The notes under the pieces: generated by a model | What the model saw: only the letters and a program-made list of their open reading frames with translations | Told to the model about the DNA's origin: nothing | The model's database searches: none | Program-made: the position numbers and the translations under genes | Origin: Halanaerobium sp. MA284_MarDTE_T2 | Lineage (GTDB): Bacteria; Bacillota; Halanaerobiia; Halanaerobiales; Halanaerobiaceae | Reading direction: 5' to 3' | Assembly: GCF_003337245.1 (NCBI RefSeq) | Contig: NZ_QPJE01000017.1 | Location: 1-46,057 of the forward strand | Length of the DNA: 46,057 bases | Part shown: positions 18,665 to 26,737 of the stretch, one piece after another | How the letters are laid out: each line of letters begins with the position of its first letter | How positions within the stretch are numbered: the stretch's first letter is position 1

Positions 18665-19363
18665 TCATCTAAAAAAAGCAAAAATTAAAATACTTACAGC
18701 AGTACCAACTAAAGCGCCTAATATAACTTCTTTCAATGAATGGGTGCCTGATTCCAGACGACTCTGAGCAATCAAAACTGCCAGCAGCAGAGCAAGAGTA
18801 GCGGCCAAAAAATTGCGGGTTAAAAAAGCAATTATAATTACGGAAGAAAATGCTATTGCAGTATGCCCACTTATAATTCCTCCCTTAAGTGGTGTCCCGC
18901 TTTTAACCATTGATTTTAAAACTATTACAAAAACGAATAAGAATACAATATTTATAAATGTAAGATGAATAGGCTGATGCCGCAAAACAAAAATAAGCTC
19001 CAGTGAAAGTTTCTCTAACTTATAAAAAAAAATTAAATAACCGGTAAAAGCTGCATTTCCAGCGGCAACTAAAACTGCAGCAGCACTAATATTTTTTGCA
19101 ATTCTTGCCTGATAACTGTATTCTGGTGCAGTCATATCAATAATTACTTCTACTGCTGTATTTATAAGCTCGGCAAAAATAACAAAAGATATAGCAACAA
19201 TTACAAGTGCAAGCTCCACTCTACTTACATTAAACAGCAAACTAAAACCGAGAACCATCATTGTCACAAATAAATGTATTTTCATATTTCTCTGTGTTTT
19301 AATAGAATGTATTAATCCTGCAATTGCATGATTAAAAGTGTCTATAAATTTTCTCGGTTGCAT
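18665..19363 (-). CDS. DgkA-type lipid kinase fused to a PAP2 phosphatase domain
   Basis: Residues 1-120 are a DgkA-like three-helix membrane kinase with the signature FAELINTAVEVIID (Glu65, Asn68, Glu72). In Gram-positives this type phosphorylates undecaprenol (UdpK) or diacylglycerol. Residues about 125-232 form a PAP2-like membrane phosphatase with SGHTAIAFS and SRLESGTHSLKE. In the last motif Glu stands where Asp is usual, and the K-x6-RP motif is not obvious, so phosphatase activity is uncertain. A kinase and a phosphatase for polyprenyl lipids in one chain would act in opposite directions on the carrier pool. It lies 9 bp from ybeY. Confidence 0.88.
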   Translation of the reverse strand: MQPRKFIDTFNHAIAGLIHSIKTQRNMKIHLFVTMMVLGFSLLFNVSRVELALVIVAISFVIFAELINTAVEVIIDMTAPEYSYQARIAKNISAAAVLVAAGNAAFTGYLIFFYKLEKLSLELIFVLRHQPIHLTFINIVFLFVFVIVLKSMVKSGTPLKGGIISGHTAIAFSSVIIIAFLTRNFLAATLALLLAVLIAQSRLESGTHSLKEVILGALVGTAVSILIFAFFR

Positions 19364-19372
19364 AAATCCCTC

Positions 19373-19804
19373 CTAATTCCTTCTCAAATCAAGCTGAGCA
19401 AGAACTCTTTCTTCTTTTTGCCTCATCATTTTCTTTTCTTCTTCCCCATAATGATTATATCCAAACAGATGCAGAACTCCATGAACTGTCAAATATGCTA
19501 TTTCTCTGGCAAAAGAATGTCCATAATCTTTAGCCTGCTGTAAAGCTCTTTCAGCAGAAATTACTATATCCCCAAGTATCTCATCACCAATAGGAAAGGA
19601 CAAAACATCTGTTGCTTCATGTTTATCTCTGTATTTTATATTTAATTCTTTAATTTGCTCATTATCGACAAGAGCAATACTTACTTCACCCCCGTTGTAG
19701 CCTTCAAGTTCTGCAGCACATTTCACAACCTTCTGAAGCAAATTTTCTATTTCAGAAGGAAGCTTAATTTTGTCCTGATTATTGCTCAGCTGAATATTAA
19801 TCAT
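19373..19804 (-). CDS. ybeY: Endoribonuclease YbeY
   Basis: A metal-dependent endoribonuclease in 16S rRNA 3'-end maturation and ribosome quality control. The zinc motif HGVLHLFGYNH (His108, His112, His118) is intact, as is the upstream ATDVLSFP block. The 143 residues are normal. Its start overlaps the pgpH end by 8 nt. The pairing with era further along mirrors the partnership of YbeY and Era in ribosome maturation. Confidence 0.95.
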   Translation of the reverse strand: MINIQLSNNQDKIKLPSEIENLLQKVVKCAAELEGYNGGEVSIALVDNEQIKELNIKYRDKHEATDVLSFPIGDEILGDIVISAERALQQAKDYGHSFAREIAYLTVHGVLHLFGYNHYGEEEKKMMRQKEERVLAQLDLRRN

Positions 19805-22040
19805 CCTTATCTTTTCCTTTCATTTCTTTTATAATATTTTCTGGATATTCCACACGCTGATGATAAATGCCTGACAGTACTTTAACAAAACTGCTCACTA
19901 TTATATCAAGATCCTTAAGAGTAAGATCACATTCATCAAGCTGATTTTCGATCAATTTATCCTTTATCAATCCCCTGACAAAACCTTCTATTCTATTATG
20001 GTTATTTTTATTAAAATTTTTAGATCTAACAGCAGCTTCAACTATATCTGCCAGCATTATTATAGCAGCTTCACGGCTCTGAGGTTTTGGACCATCATAT
20101 CTAAAATCACTTTTTTTAACATTGTTATGTTTGTCATCCTGTAGGGCCTGCTGATAAAAATAAGAAATCAGATTTGTACCATGATGCTGTTTAATAATAT
20201 TTATTATTTTACTGGGTAATCCATATTCTTCTGCCAGCTCAACTCCATCTTTAACATGAGACTTTATAATAAGAGAGCTTAAGTTAGGAGATGTTTTATC
20301 ATGTGGATTTTCTCCTCCAAACTGATTATCAGAAAAAAAGTAAGGTCTTTTTAATTTTCCAATATCATGATAATATGCACCTGTTCTAGCAAGTAGTGCA
20401 TCTGCCCCTATATTCTCAGCTGCAGTTTCGGCAAGATTACCAACTATTATACTGTGGTGATAACTTCCGGGTGCTTCAACCAGCAGTCTCTTTAAGATGG
20501 GCTGGCTTGGATTGGAAAGTTCCAGCAGCTTAACAGAAGAAGTCATATCAAATAAGTTTTCTAAATACGGAAGAAATCCGTTTGCAAGTATTCCAACCAA
20601 AATTCCATTTAAAATCCCACCTGTAGCAGCCCAGAGAAGATACATCCAGTCCTGTGTTCTTTCAAGAAAAGATAATCCTGTTATAGAAAAAATTAAGACC
20701 AGGCTTACATTAAATCCAGCTCTAATCACATCTCCCCGCTCTTTTACTCTGGATACACTGAATATCCCGACAAGTCCTGCCAGAAAAGATGTTAAAACAA
20801 TATTTATATTCATATTAAAGACAGGTGCAATAAGGAAACTTAAAAAGACTGTTGAAATAAGAGCTGTCTGAGAATCTATTAGTACTGTCAATAAAATCGA
20901 TGCCATTGCAGTTGGCACTAAATAATCCATAAACGAATTCTGAAAAATCGCAAATATTTTTGCCAGCATAACCACTATAAAAATAAGTAGTTCAATTAAT
21001 AATAGTTTTGTATTGCTGTTCCATATATCTGGCTGATATTTGCGAAAGTAAAAACCCAGCAGCAGAATAATTATAAGTACAATTACCAGTGTGCCAAATA
21101 TATTAAAATAATTAATTCTGGATTTCTGCAGACCTAATTTTTCCAGTACTACAATATCTTCAGGCTGTACAACATCACCTTTTCTAACAATTATTTCTCC
21201 CTGTCTTACAGTTCTTTTTACAGGTTCAACCTGACTAACAGCTTCCTGCCGTCTTTTTTCTGTTTCTTCTGAATTTAAAAACATATTTGGTTCAATAACA
21301 GCAGTAACTATATTGGCAGCAGCCAGTCTCTGTTCTCTGGAAATATCCAGCTCCATTGCAGACTGCCGTAAATTTTTTGCTGCATCCGGAATATCAGACG
21401 GCAAAATTCTCTGTGAAAGCTGTTCTTTTATAAGATTTTGAGAATATTCCTGTAGCTGTTTTAACTCTTCTGTATCCGTATTCAATAATGTTCCAATAGT
21501 AACATCTTCTATATTAAAATTGATTTTAGATTTTATATTTGTGATCAAACTATTTTTCTCTTCTTCATTCAAATTTTCAAAATCAAAATTTTTATTTCCC
21601 TCTTTGCTGGAATTTGATTCAGAATTTTCATCATTGCTTTCTGTTAAATTTTTGTTTTCTTTTAATATTTTATTTTGTATAAAATTATTTTTCTCTGACT
21701 TAACAGCTGTAAAAATCATATTAAGCTTTCTATTAACGGTTGAGTTAACATTGTTATCTTCCTCATAAACTTTTGGTGCTCTTTTAGCCGCCATCTGTTT
21801 TAATTCTTCAGTTTTCTCTTCATCTACAAACGTTAATGTCCTTGGAGCTGTTATATCATTTTTGCTGACCTGTCCGGATTTTAAATCAATTCTATTAGGG
21901 ATTAAATCTAAAGTCAAAGTTAGACTTAAAAGAATGAAAAAAATAACTGCCCAGATTATTTTCTGAGTATTCTGGGAAAAACTGAGGTGTTTTTTTCTGA
22001 AATTTCTCAGCTTCACCCTTAACTTTTTCATTAATTTCAT
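19797..22040 (-). CDS. pgpH: HD-family c-di-AMP phosphodiesterase, PgpH type
   Basis: A membrane receptor-phosphohydrolase: an N-terminal membrane helix, an extracytoplasmic 7TMR-HDED domain (about 60-300), seven membrane segments (about 310-490) and a cytosolic HD domain. The HD metal site is visible in SYHHSIIVGNLAE, YYHDIGKLKRP, IKSHVKDGVELAEEYG and IKQHHGT. In Listeria and Bacillus, PgpH hydrolyses c-di-AMP to pApA. The 747 residues are usual, and a low-complexity Asn/Glu/Ser stretch sits near residues 130-160. It starts 2 bp after phoH. Confidence 0.92.
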   Translation of the reverse strand: MKLMKKLRVKLRNFRKKHLSFSQNTQKIIWAVIFFILLSLTLTLDLIPNRIDLKSGQVSKNDITAPRTLTFVDEEKTEELKQMAAKRAPKVYEEDNNVNSTVNRKLNMIFTAVKSEKNNFIQNKILKENKNLTESNDENSESNSSKEGNKNFDFENLNEEEKNSLITNIKSKINFNIEDVTIGTLLNTDTEELKQLQEYSQNLIKEQLSQRILPSDIPDAAKNLRQSAMELDISREQRLAAANIVTAVIEPNMFLNSEETEKRRQEAVSQVEPVKRTVRQGEIIVRKGDVVQPEDIVVLEKLGLQKSRINYFNIFGTLVIVLIIILLLGFYFRKYQPDIWNSNTKLLLIELLIFIVVMLAKIFAIFQNSFMDYLVPTAMASILLTVLIDSQTALISTVFLSFLIAPVFNMNINIVLTSFLAGLVGIFSVSRVKERGDVIRAGFNVSLVLIFSITGLSFLERTQDWMYLLWAATGGILNGILVGILANGFLPYLENLFDMTSSVKLLELSNPSQPILKRLLVEAPGSYHHSIIVGNLAETAAENIGADALLARTGAYYHDIGKLKRPYFFSDNQFGGENPHDKTSPNLSSLIIKSHVKDGVELAEEYGLPSKIINIIKQHHGTNLISYFYQQALQDDKHNNVKKSDFRYDGPKPQSREAAIIMLADIVEAAVRSKNFNKNNHNRIEGFVRGLIKDKLIENQLDECDLTLKDLDIIVSSFVKVLSGIYHQRVEYPENIIKEMKGKDKDD

Positions 22041-22042
22041 AT

Positions 22043-23005
22043 TTATTTCCCACTTTCATATCTCTCATAAGCTTTAATGATTTCTTTAACAAGGTCATGC
22101 CTTACAACATCATGCCTTGTCAGATAAACAAAATCTATTCCTTTTATATCTCTTAAAATTTTTTGTACAGTTGCAAGTCCTGATTTTTTGTTATTAGGTA
22201 GATCAATTTGAGTTATATCACCGGTTATTACTGCTTTTGAATTAAATCCTATCCTGGTTAAAAACATCTTCATCTGCTCTAGAGTTGTATTTTGAGCTTC
22301 ATCTAAAATAACAAATGAATCATCCAGTGTACGCCCGCGCATATATGCAAGAGGTGCAACTTCAATAATATCCTTTTCCTGATAAAGTTTTGACTTCTCC
22401 GGCCCCAGTATATCATAAAGGGCATCATAAAGCGGTCTAAGATATGGATCAACTTTATCCTGCATATCTCCTGGCAGAAAGCCCAGATTTTCTCCTGCTT
22501 CAATCGCTGGCCTTGTTAATACAATTCTGCTTACTGTTTTATTGAGAAGACTTTTTACTGCCATTACCATGGCAAGATAAGTTTTACCTGTTCCGGCAGG
22601 TCCAATTGAAAAAACAATATCTCTGTTTTTTATAGATTCAATATACAGCTTCTGGCCAATAGTTTTAGCCTTTATTTTTCTACCTTTATAATTTTCTTGA
22701 ATAACCTCATTATATATATCATTAAGATTTACACTAGGATTTCTTTTTAAAAGATCTACAGCATATTTTACTTCTCGTGGTATAAGTTCTCTTTCTTCAG
22801 ATGTTATTGAAATAATTCTTTTGATAATTTTTTCCTTTTCTTCGATTTCTTCATGATCAGCAATAAGTCTAATTTCATTTCCCCGCCCAATAAGATCAAC
22901 TGAAAGCATCTCTTCCAGAATTTTTAAATTTCTATCATGACGTCCAAAAAAATTCATTGCTATTTTATAATCATTAATAATAATACTTTTACTCTCTTCT
23001 GGCAA
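22043..23005 (-). CDS. phoH: PhoH family ATPase
   Basis: A cytosolic P-loop ATPase of the PhoH/YqfB group, often linked to ybeY and RNA metabolism. An N-terminal KH-like segment is followed by Walker A GPAGTGKTYLAM and Walker B SFVILDEAQNTT, with ITGDITQIDLP after it. The 320 residues are normal. It starts at TTG (23005) behind AGGAGG and is the first gene of the phoH-pgpH-ybeY-dgkA transcript, with a promoter near 23153-23180. Confidence 0.95.
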   Translation of the reverse strand: MPEESKSIIINDYKIAMNFFGRHDRNLKILEEMLSVDLIGRGNEIRLIADHEEIEEKEKIIKRIISITSEERELIPREVKYAVDLLKRNPSVNLNDIYNEVIQENYKGRKIKAKTIGQKLYIESIKNRDIVFSIGPAGTGKTYLAMVMAVKSLLNKTVSRIVLTRPAIEAGENLGFLPGDMQDKVDPYLRPLYDALYDILGPEKSKLYQEKDIIEVAPLAYMRGRTLDDSFVILDEAQNTTLEQMKMFLTRIGFNSKAVITGDITQIDLPNNKKSGLATVQKILRDIKGIDFVYLTRHDVVRHDLVKEIIKAYERYESGK

Positions 23006-23152
23006 TTTAAAATTCCTCCTCTTTCTTACATTATATAATTCTATAGTAAATAAGATAATCCTTCCTCTCTATTCTTAATCGAAAATATCTAAATAAAACT
23101 CTATCCAAATATTCAAATTAATGTGAGAAATTTATTAATTAACCGTTATACT

Positions 23153-23180
23153 ATTATATCATACTTATGTGTTCAGACAA
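23153..23180 (-). promoter_or_regulatory. Predicted promoter of the phoH operon
   Basis: TTGTCT (23175-23180) and TATAAT (23153-23158) are 16 bp apart on the minus strand. The start near 23146 leaves a leader of about 140 nt. The 377-bp gap 23006-23382 otherwise holds one copy of a dispersed repeat (23198-23236), the glpX terminator hairpin and AT-rich DNA without a gene. Confidence 0.65.
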
Positions 23181-23197
23181 GTTTTAGCCATTAAACC

Positions 23198-23236
23198 TTT
23201 TCCCATTTTGCATCTCTAAAAATAATTTTGGGGAAA
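23198..23236 (-). repeat. Dispersed hairpin repeat, copy A
   Basis: On the minus strand this reads TTTCCCC AAAATTATTTTTA, then AGATGCAAAA, then TGGGAAAA. The 17-nt core TCCCAAAATTATTTTTA recurs at 25092 and 39083. The TTCCC and GGGAA ends are complementary, giving an imperfect hairpin without a T-run. Confidence 0.65.
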
Positions 23237-23318
23237 TTCTATTTAACCATTTTGTTTTCCTTCTTGTAATTAGAGTATATCACTTTCAAATTTTTTCTCC
23301 AATTCTGTTAGGAGGACT

Positions 23319-23359
23319 ATATAGAAAGAAGCTGCAGCCTGTATTAGACTGCAGCTTCT
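23319..23359 (-). terminator. Probable terminator after glpX
   Basis: An 11-bp perfect stem, AGAAGCTGCAG/CTGCAGCTTCT (23327-23337 with 23349-23359), has an 11-nt loop and lies 24 nt beyond the glpX stop codon. The following tract (TTCTATATAG) is only weakly T-rich, so efficiency is uncertain. Confidence 0.6.
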
Positions 23360-23382
23360 AAAATTTATTTTATTAAACTAAT

Positions 23383-24381
23383 CTATTCTCTTGCATAATC
23401 TAAATTAAAAATATTTTTTGGAAAATAAGGAGGCTTATTTGTGATAATATGTTCTGTTCTAATAAATCTGACTGTACCTGTTTTACTTCTTGTTACAAGT
23501 GAGTGAGTTTCAGCATTATTCCAGGAATATCTAACACCCTTTAAAAGCTCTCCATCTGTAACACCTGTAATGGCAAGCATTATATCATCACCTTTAGCAA
23601 GATCATCAGTACAATACAGCCTATCTAGATCTTTTATACCAAATTTTGCTGCTTTTTCTTCATCATCTTTATTTCTGCATTTTAATCTTGCCTGTATTTC
23701 TCCACCAAGACATTTTAAAGCTGCTGCCGTTAACACTCCCTCAGTCGCTCCCCCAATACCTATCATTACGTCTACTCCACTTCCCTTACGGGCAGTAGCA
23801 ATCCCGGCTGCAACATCTCCATCACTAATCAATTTAATTCTTGAACCAACTTTTCTTATTTCAGAAATTAACTCATCATGGCGCGGTCGATCCAGAATAA
23901 TTACCGTGAGGTCTTTAACACTTTTATTTAAGGAATCTGCAACTGCTCTAAGATTATCTTCAACAGGTGCATCCAGATTAATTTTGTCTTTAGCTTCTGG
24001 TCCTACTGCAATTTTTTCCATATATGTATCCGGAGCTTTTAAAAATGAACCTTTTTCTGCAACAGCTACTACTGCTAAAGCATTTGGCAGTCCTCTTGCA
24101 ACAAGTGTAGTACCCTCTAAAGGATCAACAGCTATATCAACCTCATTAAAAGAATTCTTTGCACCAATCTTTTCTCCAATATAAAGCCTTGGTGCTTCAT
24201 CTTTCTCTCCTTCTCCAATGACAACTGTTCCACTAATAGAAATGGTGTCAAAAACAGCTCGCATTGCATCAACTGCTGCTTTATCTGCCATTTTTTCCTG
24301 CCCTTTTCCCATCCATGGTGCGGCAGCTAAAGCTGCAGCTTCAGTTACCCTTACAAATTCCAGTGTTAGTTCTCTCTGCAT
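23383..24381 (-). CDS. glpX: Fructose-1,6-bisphosphatase class II
   Basis: Hydrolyses fructose 1,6-bisphosphate to fructose 6-phosphate, a key gluconeogenic step. Family blocks are visible: AAPWMGKGQEKMADKAAV, GTVVIGEGEKDEAP (metal-binding Glu residues), VDPLEGTT and GIGGATEGVLTAAALK. I chose ATG at 24381 (332 aa) because GGAGGT lies seven bases upstream; the longer frame would start inside that binding site. It follows ccpN by 14 bp, so the two are co-transcribed. The pairing of a gluconeogenic enzyme with a gluconeogenesis repressor suggests direct control. Confidence 0.96.
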   Translation of the reverse strand: MQRELTLEFVRVTEAAALAAAPWMGKGQEKMADKAAVDAMRAVFDTISISGTVVIGEGEKDEAPRLYIGEKIGAKNSFNEVDIAVDPLEGTTLVARGLPNALAVVAVAEKGSFLKAPDTYMEKIAVGPEAKDKINLDAPVEDNLRAVADSLNKSVKDLTVIILDRPRHDELISEIRKVGSRIKLISDGDVAAGIATARKGSGVDVMIGIGGATEGVLTAAALKCLGGEIQARLKCRNKDDEEKAAKFGIKDLDRLYCTDDLAKGDDIMLAITGVTDGELLKGVRYSWNNAETHSLVTRSKTGTVRFIRTEHIITNKPPYFPKNIFNLDYARE

Positions 24382-24395
24382 TTTTAATACCTCCA

Positions 24396-25004
24396 TTAGA
24401 ATTTTTTAGCTATATTCATAATTGTCTGGAGTAAAATAGTTTTACTAACTCTGCCCACAATCTTTTTATTATCAATAACAGGCAGTGAATCAATTTCATT
24501 ATCAACAATTTTTTCCAGAACATCTATGAATTTTTCGTTTTTTTTAACTGAAATAATATTGGGCATTCTTGTCATGGCAAGGCTAACTGGAGTTTTCTTT
24601 AAATTACCGTGTCCAATACTCATTTTTAGCAGATCTTTTCTGGAAATAATTCCGGTAAGCTCTTCTTCTGTATCTGTAACAAAAACTGTCCCAACATCTT
24701 CCATAAAGAGCTTTATTGTTGTATCATAAATACTCTGATTTTCTTCTACACTCACTGGAGATGACATAAATTCTGAAACTGGTTTTTCTAAAAGATCATC
24801 AATATTAGTTAGTTTTTTCCCTTTTTTTAAATAGTATCCAACTTTTGGTTTTGCATCAAGCAGTTCCAGCATCGTCAAAAGAGACAGGTCTGACCTTATT
24901 GCTGTTCTGGACAGTCCCAGCTCTTTTGCAATATTCTGGCTCGAAATAGGTTCGTTATTTTTTACAATCGCTATTATATTATTTTGTCTATCTGTAAGCT
25001 GCAT
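24396..25004 (-). CDS. ccpN: CcpN-like transcription regulator with CBS domains
   Basis: An N-terminal helix-turn-helix (SSQNIAKELGLSRTAIRSDL, residues about 20-45 after the start) is followed by a CBS pair (FMSSPVSVEENQSI..., MTRMPNIISVKK...). In Bacillus subtilis CcpN represses gluconeogenic genes (gapB, pckA) under glycolytic conditions and senses adenine nucleotides. The 202 residues match. I chose the second ATG (25004), six bases after GGAGGT. It leads a two-gene operon with glpX and carries a possible CcpN box on its own promoter, which suggests autoregulation. Confidence 0.9.
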   Translation of the reverse strand: MQLTDRQNNIIAIVKNNEPISSQNIAKELGLSRTAIRSDLSLLTMLELLDAKPKVGYYLKKGKKLTNIDDLLEKPVSEFMSSPVSVEENQSIYDTTIKLFMEDVGTVFVTDTEEELTGIISRKDLLKMSIGHGNLKKTPVSLAMTRMPNIISVKKNEKFIDVLEKIVDNEIDSLPVIDNKKIVGRVSKTILLQTIMNIAKKF

Positions 25005-25017
25005 CTCCATACCTCCA

Positions 25018-25035
25018 ATAAATAGTACTATTTAT
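25018..25035. promoter_or_regulatory. 18-bp perfect palindrome in the ccpN leader
   Basis: The sequence ATAAATAGTACTATTTAT is its own reverse complement. It lies between the predicted ccpN start site and the ribosome binding site. It could be an operator for a dimeric repressor or an RNA hairpin, or it could be chance in AT-rich DNA. Confidence 0.45.
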
Positions 25036-25041
25036 ATATAT

Positions 25042-25069
25042 AGTATAACATATTGGACTGATTATGCAA
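25042..25069 (-). promoter_or_regulatory. ccpN promoter overlapping a possible CcpN box
   Basis: TTGCAT (25064-25069) and TATACT (25042-25047) are 16 bp apart on the minus strand. The bases TATGTTATACT (25042-25052) match, letter for letter, the B. subtilis CcpN consensus TRTGHYATAYW as I recall it. That motif resembles an extended -10 element, so the match alone is not proof of binding. Confidence 0.55.
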
Positions 25070-25087
25070 TATATAGTATTAAAATAG

Positions 25088-25130
25088 AGGTTCCCAAAAT
25101 TATTTTTAGAACTGCAGAAAAGAATTTCCC
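25088..25130 (+). repeat. Dispersed repeat, copy B (partly diverged)
   Basis: Reads TTCCCAAAATTATTTTTA then GAACTGCAGAAA. It shares the 17-nt core with copies A and C and the following TGCA. Its far end reads TTTCCC rather than GGGAAA, so the hairpin is lost or rearranged. Confidence 0.6.
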
Positions 25131-25209
25131 TTATAAATAAAATTTTTAGGATAATTAGTGTTCTGTAATCTGTTTAATGGATTACAGTTTTAAATTTATA
25201 AGAATTAAA

Positions 25210-25674
25210 TTAGAAAAATTTTTTCTTATTTTCATAAGCTTTTGGTGGATTCATTATCTCATTATATAAAACTACTTTTTCTGCTTCTGTATAAGTGGCG
25301 AATTGTCTAAAAATATCATTTTCACTTCCTGAGTCAAAATTGATATCAGATCCAAAATCAGAGTAGGATTCCATACTGATAGGTTTATCATCTGCTGACC
25401 CGAATGACACATCAGAATCAACCTGATTTTCTGAAAAATCATTTATATTTCCCTGGGTATATTCATAAACAGTTTTATCATTATCAACAGTAGTTGTGAC
25501 ATTAATATCAGAATTAACTGGCTGCTGTGAATCCATTACACCTCTATTTTGAGCTCTGTTTTCTTCCGCAGATTTCAAGATAAAGCTAATGATTTTTTTA
25601 AATATACTAAAAAAATTAACAATTATAAATAAAAATATCAGTAAAACTGGTAGTATAAATATCAAAGTTTCCAT
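25210..25674 (-). CDS. Membrane-anchored acidic protein in the flotillin operon
   Basis: I do not recognise this family. One N-terminal membrane segment (about residues 4-28) is followed by a short basic stretch and then about 90 residues rich in Asp, Ser, Asn and Gln, predicted disordered. A compact C-terminal motif comes last (ATYTEAEKVVLYNEIMNPPKA, described here only in part). At 154 aa it begins at ATG with GGAGGT six bases upstream and follows floA by 37 bp. Position suggests a partner or client of the FloA/NfeD membrane assembly. It is not similar to yqfB, which occupies the equivalent position in Bacillus. Confidence 0.75.
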   Translation of the reverse strand: METLIFILPVLLIFLFIIVNFFSIFKKIISFILKSAEENRAQNRGVMDSQQPVNSDINVTTTVDNDKTVYEYTQGNINDFSENQVDSDVSFGSADDKPISMESYSDFGSDINFDSGSENDIFRQFATYTEAEKVVLYNEIMNPPKAYENKKKFF

Positions 25675-25711
25675 CCCTCAACCTCCTTTTTTCTTCAAAA
25701 TTATACCTTCT

Positions 25712-26704
25712 TTAAAATTCATTTCCTGAATTATTATTTTTCTTTACTTCTGAAGAATCCGAGATACTTGTTCTCATTTTAGTGTCAGATTCTACATTTT
25801 TTATTTTCATATAATCCATAACTCCTAAATTTCCATTTTTTAGTGCTTCAGACATGGCCAGAGGAACCTGTGCTTCTGCTTCTACTACTTTTGCCCTCAT
25901 TTCCTGAACACGAGCCTTCATTTCCTGTTCTTCTGCAACAGCCATTGCTCTTCTTTCTTCGGCTTTTGCCTGTGCAATTTCTTTATCCGCTTCTGCCTGA
26001 TCAGTCTGCAGCTGTGCACCAATATTCTTACCTACATCTACATCAGCAATATCTATAGAGAGTATTTCAAAAGCAGTTCCAGAATCAAGACCTTTACCAA
26101 GGACAGTTTTGGAAATGGAATCTGGATTTTCCAGAACTTTTTTATGAGACTCGGCAGAACCAACAGTAGTTACAATGCCTTCTCCTACCCGGGCCAGCAC
26201 AGTTTCTTCCCCTGCACCTCCAACTAGTCTTTCAATATTAGCCCTGACAGTTACCCGTGCAGTTGCCATAACCTGAATCCCATCCATTGCAACAGCTGTC
26301 ACTATTGGAGTCTGGATAACTTTAGGATTAACACTCATTTTGACAGCTTCTAAAACATCTCTACCAGCAAGATCTATTGCAGCAGCTCTTTCAAAAATAA
26401 GATCTATTTCTGCCCTCTGAGCAGCAATTAATGCATCAACTACTCGATCAACATTACCGCCGGCAAGATAATGAGCTTCCAGTTTATCACTGCTCAATGC
26501 AAGACCAGCCTTATGAGATTTTATCATAGGACTAACTATTAATGACGGTACAACTCGCCTCAATCTCATACCAATTAAATTAAAAAAACTAACTTTAACT
26601 CCTGCTGCTGTTGCAGAAATCCAGAGCCCTATGGGAATAAAATAAAAGAAAACAAAAATAAATAATACAACTAAAACCAAACTAAAAACAGAAAATACTG
26701 TCAT
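25712..26704 (-). CDS. floA: Flotillin-like protein FloA
   Basis: A scaffold protein of bacterial functional membrane microdomains. The N-terminal membrane hairpin (about 5-30) is followed by an SPFH/PHB-type region and an Ala/Glu-rich coiled coil ([24 protein letters not shown]) typical of YqfA/FloA. The 330 residues match the family (about 330). It lies 33 bp after nfeD; NfeD-FloA pairing is the standard arrangement in Firmicutes. A GGGAGG ribosome binding site precedes ATG. Confidence 0.95.
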   Translation of the reverse strand: MTVFSVFSLVLVVLFIFVFFYFIPIGLWISATAAGVKVSFFNLIGMRLRRVVPSLIVSPMIKSHKAGLALSSDKLEAHYLAGGNVDRVVDALIAAQRAEIDLIFERAAAIDLAGRDVLEAVKMSVNPKVIQTPIVTAVAMDGIQVMATARVTVRANIERLVGGAGEETVLARVGEGIVTTVGSAESHKKVLENPDSISKTVLGKGLDSGTAFEILSIDIADVDVGKNIGAQLQTDQAEADKEIAQAKAEERRAMAVAEEQEMKARVQEMRAKVVEAEAQVPLAMSEALKNGNLGVMDYMKIKNVESDTKMRTSISDSSEVKKNNNSGNEF

Positions 26705-26737
26705 ACTTTTTTCCTCCCTCTTTGTATTAAAATTCTA

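Noticed and set aside
20497-20871. Open frame of about 124 codons opposite pgpH
   Set aside because: It lies wholly inside a conserved gene on the other strand and has no recognisable motif or binding site.
23570-24184. Long open frame on the plus strand opposite glpX
   Set aside because: It is antisense to a well-conserved gene, has no ribosome binding site, and its serine/proline-rich wording is the usual mirror of an Ala/Gly-rich gene.
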